The notes beneath the pieces are model-generated. The model made no database searches. It saw nothing but the letters and a program-made list of their open reading frames with translations, and had not been told where the DNA came from. Position numbers and translations under genes: made by a program. A stretch of DNA of 15,000 bases from Gryganskiella cystojenkinii (Eukaryota; Mortierellomycota; Mortierellomycetes; Mortierellales; Mortierellaceae): positions 9,366 through 24,365 of the forward strand of contig JAAAIG010000571.1 of assembly GCA_015852425.1 (NCBI GenBank), written 5' to 3'. Below, in pieces: positions 10,001-15,000 of this stretch (position 1 is its first letter; each line of letters opens with the position of its first letter).

Positions 10001-11579
10001 TTGATATCTTCCTCAAAATAGGCCATTATGAGTCAGGAGATGGGATTCTTTGATGAAGAACAAAACAGCACCGGAGCTCTTTCCTCTCGCTTGGCCACGG
10101 ACGCTTACCAGATGCACGAACTTGTCTCGCAGATCATGAAGCTCAGTTTCCAGACCATCGCAACCATGGTGCTCAGTTTGACTCTTGCATTCAAGCAGTC
10201 CTGGCGTTTGACCCTTGTGGTCTTAGCCATGATCCCCCTTATCGGCGCCTCTCAGTACTTCGCTATGGGTACTCTAGCGGGCTTCAGTGCCAAGACCAAG
10301 AAGGCATATGAGAACTCGGGACGTATCGCGAACGAGGCCATCATGAACATCCGAACTGTGGTCCAGTTGGCGAAGGAATCGGATTTCGAGACACGTTATG
10401 CCGATGTGACGAAGGAACCTCATCAGTTTGCATTACGTCGTGCCTATGTCGGATCGATCGGTTATGCACTCTCGCAGGCTGTGATGTTCTGGGCTTATGC
10501 TGTGGGATTCTATGCCGGTTACCGTTTGGTCGGTGCTGGCTTGATGGTGTGGCCCGATCTCTTCCAGACGATGTTTTACGTGGTCTTTATGGCCATGGGT
10601 CTCGGTCAAGTAGCCGCTCAGATGTAAGTGTTTCTTTATGTCGTCGACAAGTGTATACTTTCATTCTAGAAACAAATTAACTGATAATGTCCTCATTCGT
10701 GCACCCTTCTCCAAAAAAAGTCCTCGTTATGTCAAAGGCAAGGAGTCTGCCATCAACGTCTTTGAACTTTTGGACAAGCACACGACCATTGATGCCTTCA
10801 AGGACGGTATCAAGCCCGACCATGTCGATGGTTTCTTGGGCCTCGAAAACGTTCAATTCAATTACCCTACCCGTCCTGATCAGCGTATCTTTAAGGACGT
10901 CAGTGTCTCGGTCAAGCCCGGTCAGACTGTTGCTTTGGTTGGTCCTTCTGGATGCGGTAAATCGACCATCATTGCCTTGTTGGAGCGTTGGTACGATGTT
11001 CTCGACGGTAAAGCGACGATTGAAAAGTACGATGTCCGTGATTTGGAACTCGACAACATCCGTCATCACATGGCGCTTGTCGGTCAGGAGCCCGTTCTGT
11101 TTGATATCTCTATTGGTGAGAACATCCGCTATGGTATCCCTGATGGTCACACTGTCGATCAGGAACAGGTTGTTGCCGCTGCTCGTGCGTCCAACATTCA
11201 TGATTTCGTCTTGTCTTTGCCCCAGGGCTACGATACCCGTGTCGGCGACAAGGGATCTCAGTTGTCTGGTGGTCAGAAGCAACGTATTGCAATTGCGCGT
11301 GCGTTGATCCGTAACCCCAAGATCTTGTTGCTGGACGAGGCCACGTCTGCTTTGGATTCCGAGTCTGAGAAGCTTGTTCAGGAGGCTTTGGACAAGGCTC
11401 GTGCTGGACGCACCACGGTCGTGATTGCTCATCGGTTGAGAACCATCCAGGATGCGGATTTGATCTTGGTTGTGAAGGATGGTGAGATTATCGAGTCTGG
11501 CAGGCATTACGAGTTGATTGCCAAGGGAGGCTTGTACTCTGAGTTGTGTACCAAGCAGAACCTCGAAGTTACTCACTAA
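7070..11579 (+). CDS. ABCB-type full ABC transporter (MDR/P-glycoprotein-like), five exons, complete
   Basis: Exons 7070-7449, 7539-8668, 8770-9917, 10022-10623 and 10721-11579 join in frame to 1372 aa. A hydrophilic Ala/Asn/Thr-rich N-terminus of about 115 residues precedes TMD1 (about 128-410, six helices). NBD1 has A-loop Tyr457, Walker [10 protein letters not shown] (483-491), Q-loop Gln531, LSGGQ (591-595), Walker B with catalytic Glu616 and H-loop His647. A charged linker (about 694-790) follows, then TMD2 from about 801. NBD2 has Walker [10 protein letters not shown] (1161-1169), Q-loop Gln1209, LSGGQ (1268-1272), Glu1293 and His1324. Both ATPase sites look intact, unlike the degenerate sites of many ABCC/ABCG proteins. 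Family members (Pmd1, Mdr1, Ste6) export hydrophobic drugs, lipids or peptides, mostly at the plasma membrane; the substrate here cannot be read. The linker holds RRKS (730-733) and RRMS (741-744), PKA-type sites as in the P-glycoprotein linker. The start is the first ATG after the leader. An ABCC gene follows 1.5 kb downstream on the same strand. Confidence 0.95.
7450..7538 (+). other. ABCB intron 1 (89 nt, splits an Ala codon)
   Basis: The donor GTAAGT follows GC and the acceptor is CATATAG, with CTGATAAC as a likely branch site. Splicing gives [15 protein letters not shown], the usual run into TM1. The earlier GCCCAG at 7489 is excluded because it leads at once to a TAA stop. Confidence 0.9.
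8669..8769 (+). other. ABCB intron 2 (101 nt, splits a Ser codon)
   Basis: The donor is GTAAGT and the acceptor TAATAG. Splicing gives RFYDPL-SGSITLDG, the conserved continuation after Walker A. The intron contains a perfect 7-bp inverted repeat (8721-8727 with 8734-8740) whose loop overlaps the probable branch site TTTAAC. Confidence 0.92.
9918..10021 (+). other. ABCB intron 3 (104 nt, phase 0)
   Basis: The donor GTAAGA follows the Gln codon of TASFQ and the acceptor AAATAG ends at 10021. Splicing gives [17 protein letters not shown], the conserved coupling segment of TMD2. Using the earlier CACAG near 9968 would run into a TGA stop. Confidence 0.9.
10624..10720 (+). other. ABCB intron 4 (97 nt, splits an Ile codon)
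   Basis: The donor is GTAAGT. Two acceptors are possible: TTCTAG at 10669 (a 46-nt intron) and AAAAAAAG at 10720 (97 nt). The second matches the length of the other introns, has TTAACTGAT as a branch site about 38 nt upstream and a pyrimidine stretch between. It also makes [17 protein letters not shown] collinear with the family segment GQVSSFAPDYAKAK. The first would insert about 17 unmatched residues. Confidence 0.8.
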
Positions 11580-11680
11580 GTAAAGGAACTTGTTCATGCT
11601 CCCCTCGACCCCTCACTTTTTATACCATACATATATAATACATATACGTGATTTCCATTAATATTTTATTCTCTTCTTGA
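11580..11680 (+). terminator. Probable 3' UTR / poly(A) region of the ABCB gene
   Basis: Just after the TAA, AT-rich words follow: TTTTTATACC, ATATATAATA (11631-11640), CATATACG and a TTAATATTTTATT stretch. These resemble the TA-rich efficiency elements of fungal 3' ends. No exact AATAAA is present. The cleavage site cannot be placed. Confidence 0.35.
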
Positions 11681-12454
11681 TGTTCTGCGCCATGGAGGCT
11701 CCCTGGGTGTCATAATGGCAGCTGAAGATACAGCAGCAAAAAAAAAAAAGAAACGTGGGCCTTGGTGGCAAAAGAAAAAAAAGAATTTACTTCAATTAAC
11801 AACAGTCACGGAGGCGTTTTGACGTTATAACAGAACAGTCCATCCTTTTCACACCACCAATTTTTCGCCGCATTTCCGTTCGACTTCACTCTCTCCGCTG
11901 TCCTTCCCTCCCTTTGTCACCTCGTCCTTCCTCCTCCTCCATTGTAAACACATCTGTGCTGTAAAGCTCCCTTCTCGCCATTGACTTTATTTCCAGTGAC
12001 ACAGTTCGACCCCCGGTACTTTCGCTTGAGACTCATGCCAACCTTCTTCTTTCACAAAGACAATCTCTTGTCCCTACTTCATTCTTGTCATCCTCATTTT
12101 CCAAACCACTCTTTTTATGTGAAGGGGTAAACAACCTGTTCCGAGTTTTTTGGTCCCTATTTTTCTCGTTCATAAACAAGAGGGTGTTTGCCCAGGGTTG
12201 TAATCGTACGAACTTACTGGACAACAGCTATCCTTTTGTTCCTCACATAAAAAGACAAAGATTGGTTCAGAAAGAGAGAGAGTAAGAAAACGTAAATGGA
12301 CGGTAGAAGAAAAGTGTGAAGGGCGGGAAATCAGAGGAAGGAAACAGACCTCAAAACCGATACCGTTGATACACAGGAGCATGTCGCTGTGGGCATTGGG
12401 TGGGATCGCTTGATAGAGAGCTTTGGGTTCTGTTTATTGTAGTCCTATACTTCC

Positions 12455-12536
12455 TTTTCCCTTCTCTTCCCTTGCACTCCCTTCTCTTCCTTACCCTACC
12501 TTCACTACAGGATCTAACCTTCACTACCCTTCCCTT
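12455..12536 (+). repeat. Degenerate pyrimidine-rich tandem patch
   Basis: CCCTTCTCTTCC occurs at 12459-12470 and 12479-12490 (20-nt period), then ACCTTCACTAC at 12498-12508 and 12517-12527 (19-nt period). The near-equal periods suggest one decayed tandem array of CT-rich units of about 20 nt. Confidence 0.55.
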
Positions 12537-12841
12537 CCCGTTTTATGGGGTGCGAATGTGGCCTGTCGCCTGCTCGTTGACGCACCCGGAGCAGCTTGTA
12601 AAAAGAGCTGACTGAGAGCAGGCTTATTAGACAGACAAAGACAACAAACCGATGATGCACAATAAAGAAAAGATGTGGTGGACACAAAGAACACATGGGT
12701 TTGCAACGGACATATAGTCAACCTTCGATAGAGAACAGTTTTTGTTTTTGGTCACTAAAGACCGAGTTCAATGTTTGCGAAGGTGTTTGCACGTCTCATT
12801 TTAGCCGGGGAAGTCCAATGGACGTGTTCGAGTCCTGTATT

Positions 12842-13122
12842 TATATAATGATTAGCACGACCCTCTGACTCAAGCTAAAGAACTCGAAAAGGAATCTTGC
12901 CCATCTTTCAGCAACGCCGTTCTTGTTGACATCCTCGTTGGTATTTTGGATCCATTGGAGCATATTTTGAAACGCGTTTTCTTACCTGGAAAGCGAATTC
13001 CAGTCCGCAGCACCAAAAACTAATAAAAGGACGACCCGCGGAAAAAAACAAAAACGATACGTAACAACCAATTTCCATCCCTCCTCTTGATTCATCTGGA
13101 AGTTCTCATCAAAGAAGCCGCC
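12842..13122 (+). promoter_or_regulatory. Promoter region of the ABCC gene
   Basis: This holds a TATATAA word at 12842-12848, TGACTCA (AP-1/Gcn4-type) at 12866-12872, CCCGCGGA at 13035-13042 (one base from the yeast pleiotropic drug response element TCCGCGGA), CCAAT at 13068-13072 and a CA/CT-rich leader ending in GCCGCCATGG. In yeast, bZIP factors of the Yap1 type control YCF1, and Pdr1/3 control drug pumps. Whether such regulators act in this lineage is unknown, and single short words occur by chance. Confidence 0.3.
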
Positions 13123-15000
13123 ATGGACTCGTCATCGACCATTGGAAAACGCCAAAGAATATGCGGTGGGAACAATTCCGAAGGCTGGGTGAGCAATATA
13201 TCTAGATTTATGAGTAGTGGTGCTAAATGTGGGCGATAGCTGACCAATGCATATACTTTTTTCTTGATAATGGCGCAAACATAAGGGCCCCATAAGCCCC
13301 GCCCGCACAGACTTTACTCTCTGTTTCGAGTACAGGTAACGGGGTCAAAGTCGATCATCATAAAGACCATGATCGATGAGTCTTATTCCGTGCCCTAACC
13401 GGCTTTGTCCCCTCCTTAACGACAATAGTATTTTCTATACTCTGCTGGCTTCCCTGGCCTTGGCTCTCTTTGTGTCACGAATACATCTTCTTCGGACTCA
13501 ACGGAAGCCCCACAACTACGGGCGGACAGCATGGATTTACTGGCCAACGCAGCTATGCATCGGAGCAACAAGCATTCTCATGCTCGCTCAGACCGCTATT
13601 AGTGTCACAGCAAGAAATACGTTCGTTATGAACACAGTCGGAACCTTGACCATGGGCGTTACATGGGTACTTTATGAAGCTTGGAGTTGAATTTCATCAT
13701 ATACCATGCTCTTGATCCTACCGAACTTACGCTAGTATCCACTGAATATAGGCACTCGGTCTTATTGTCAACTATGACGAGCATCGATACATGATCCGAT
13801 CTTCGAACTCGCTGTTTTTATTCTACATCCTGTCGATCGTCGCCACCTTATTCATCCTTCATACGCTCTTTGATCTCGACCAAAGCAGCAGCACCCAGTT
13901 CAACTTCACGGCCGCCAGCTTGTTCACAGTAACTACAGGGTTGATCGTGGAGAGTTGGCCAAGAGGGTCCACTCGTGTGCAACAGCATACACCAGACATC
14001 CAAGAGTATGAAAAGGTCAATCTGTTTTCACAGCTGTCGATGATTTTTTACCAACCTGTCATCTCCTTGGCTGCCAAACAAGGATTTCTCTCTCCTTCAG
14101 ACGTGGACAACATCTTACCTGGCGAGCACAAAACCAAGGAAGGGACCGAACGACTAGAGGGATGCTGGAACAAACGTATGGAGGACTACCGTCGACGCCG
14201 TCGCGCTAAGCCAGATTGCGCCCAGATCAAGCCACCCTCACTCTTTGCTACTATCCTGATAACACATTGGAGGGCTTTATTTCCCATAATCCTTACTCGA
14301 ACCGCAGTCCCTTTCGCAGAGAATCTGGCACCGCTCTTACTGGGAATCCTCCTGGACTACATTGAAGGTCGAACGCATGGAGGGGAAAAGCCCTTAGCCT
14401 TTGGATTGTTCATCGCGTTCTCCATCTTTGTCGTCCAGACGGTGGGGACGTCAGGTTATACTTTTGTGCACACCAAGATGTACCTGCTTGGAGCCGAGAT
14501 TCGATCCGCGACAACGGCTATGATATATCGCAAGACTTTGAGACTCTCCCCCGACGCAAGAAGAAAGTCGAGCTCGGGGGCGATATTGACTCACTTATCC
14601 GTCGATGCAGCTCTGTGGGAGGAAGGCCTGATCACCTTGTCCATGTTTTTCTCCTTGCCTTGGGACTTTTCTCTGTGTATCTTCTTGCGTAAGTTCCAGT
14701 ACGAGCGTTTAAGGTCTGATGTGTATCAATTCTCCACGTTTGCGATTTCATCTCATGGCTTTGATTTTTTTTTTTTTTTTTTTTGGATGTTAGTCTACAG
14801 ACTGGTTGGCTGGAGCGCCTTTGCAGGAGTTTTCGCTCTTCTGACTTTGACGCCGTTGCAGGCTTGGCGTGCAAGATATTTCGCCCGTATGGAACAGGAT
14901 CGCATGGAGGCCACAGACGAGCGTGTCCAACAGACCACCGAGACTCTGTCAAACATTAAGATTGTCAAGCTGTACGGATGGGAGATCCCTATGACACGAT
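13123..15000 (+). CDS. ABCC-type full ABC transporter (MRP/Ycf1-like), 5' part, runs off the window
   Basis: Exons 13123-13188, 13286-13335, 13429-13666, 13752-14688 and 14794-15000 (continuing) give about 499 aa in one frame. Residues 19-38 read SEGWGPISPARTDFTLCFEY, the N-terminal signature before TMD0 in fungal ABCC proteins such as Ycf1. Five hydrophobic segments (about 40-60, 73-95, 106-124, 138-158, 168-187) form TMD0. A linker resembling L0 (NLFSQLSMIFYQPVISLAAKQGFL) is followed by TMD1, with GAEIRSATTAMIYRKTLRLS, SVDAALWEE, YRLVGWSAFAGV and DERVQQTTETLSNIKIVKLYGWE, all typical ABCC blocks. Both NBDs are expected downstream. Relatives export glutathione conjugates, metals or bile-acid-like anions, often into the vacuole; the substrate here is unknown. 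The start has a full GCCGCCATGG context. Apparent starts such as the ATG at 13376 lie inside an intron. Confidence 0.93.
13189..13285 (+). other. ABCC intron 1 (97 nt, phase 0)
   Basis: The donor is GTGAGC after TGG, with branch site CTGAC near 13240 and acceptor CATAAG. Splicing joins SEGW to GPISPARTDFTLCFEY, restoring the family signature. Other acceptors in the region lead to stops in the required frame. Confidence 0.88.
13336..13428 (+). other. ABCC intron 2 (93 nt, splits a Ser codon)
   Basis: The donor GTAACG follows TACAG, a CTTAAC branch site lies at 13415-13420 and the acceptor is CAATAG. Splicing joins CFEY-S-IFYTLLASL, leading straight into the first TMD0 helix. Unspliced, every frame across this stretch is closed. 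Confidence 0.87.
13667..13751 (+). other. ABCC intron 3 (85 nt, phase 0)
   Basis: The donor GTACTT follows ACATGG, which is weaker than the GTAAGT type used elsewhere. The acceptor is AATATAG. Splicing gives GVTW-ALGLIVNYDEHR, a continuous TMD0 helix followed by the conserved charged turn. Without splicing the frame ends at TGA 13688. Confidence 0.83.
14689..14793 (+). other. ABCC intron 4 (105 nt, splits a Leu codon) with a T20 run
   Basis: The donor is GTAAGT and the acceptor GTTAG, with 20 consecutive T at 14765-14784 just before it. Splicing gives DFSLCIFL-LYRLVGWSAFAG, as in other ABCC proteins. CTACAG seven bases further on would shift the frame. Confidence 0.92.

Larger units (their letters stand above)
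11580..13122. other. 1.5-kb intergenic region between the two ABC genes, no supported gene
   Basis: After the ABCB 3' end this stretch holds a pyrimidine-rich block (about 11880-11940), scattered T and A runs, a CT-rich repeat patch (12455-12536) and the upstream region of the ABCC gene. Open frames of 60-71 codons are all low-complexity translations of CT tracts. No tRNA is supported. Its last 300 bp contain TATATAA, TGACTCA, CCGCGG and CCAAT words, listed under the ABCC promoter. Confidence 0.6.

Noticed and set aside
10677..11597. 306-codon open frame antisense to the ABCB NBD2
   Set aside because: It is a mirror frame produced by codon bias over a conserved coding exon, and its translation is not protein-like for any family.
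12760..12850. T-arm-like TGTTCGAGTCC near 12825
   Set aside because: The 5-bp stem has a mismatch, and no A-box or acceptor stem lies at the right distance upstream.
13376..13690. ATG 13376 as start of a separate 104-aa membrane protein
   Set aside because: The first part of this frame lies within ABCC intron 2, and its TGA stop lies within intron 3. The body is ABCC exon 3.

Overview
The window looks like nuclear DNA of an early-diverging fungus, most likely Mortierellomycota or another Mucoromycota. The evidence is GT-AG introns of about 85-105 nt with GTAAGT-type donors and CTGAY/TTAAC-type branch sites, ATGs in strong GCCATGG contexts behind CA-rich leaders, pyrimidine-rich intergenic DNA, and the families encoded. 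The phylum is inferred from style only. The window opens with 18 G residues and then immediately a stop codon on the minus strand, so position 1 is probably a contig edge.

Layout: (1) 19-2452, minus strand: a complete two-exon gene for a type II membrane protein of the Stealth / GlcNAc-1-phosphotransferase family (704 aa; CR1, CR2, CR3, EF-hand, CR4). (2) 2453-7069: 4.6 kb of intergenic DNA between divergently transcribed genes. It is rich in pyrimidine and homopolymer tracts and has a few short palindromes and repeats, but I can support no gene in it. (3) 7070-11579, plus strand: a complete five-exon ABCB-type (MDR/P-glycoprotein-like) full transporter (1372 aa) with two intact nucleotide-binding domains. 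(4) 11580-13122: 1.5 kb of intergenic DNA. (5) 13123 to the window end, plus strand: the 5' part (five exons, about 499 aa) of an ABCC-type (MRP/Ycf1-like) full transporter with TMD0, linker and the first part of TMD1. Its NBDs lie beyond the window.

The main result is reconstruction of exon structure. Three open stretches that look like ORF starts (near 7489, 10638 and 13376) are artefacts of introns. Splicing restores collinear family alignments, including a 50-nt exon in the ABCC gene that carries the conserved GPIS...DFTLCF segment.

Functionally the window pairs a Golgi-type sugar-1-phosphate transferase candidate with two neighbouring, co-oriented multidrug/conjugate exporters. The two ABC genes could serve the same detoxification role, for example ABCB at the plasma membrane and ABCC at the vacuole, but nothing in the sequence proves co-regulation. 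I found no clear novel system; the findings are gene-structure corrections, regulatory candidates and small structural oddities.
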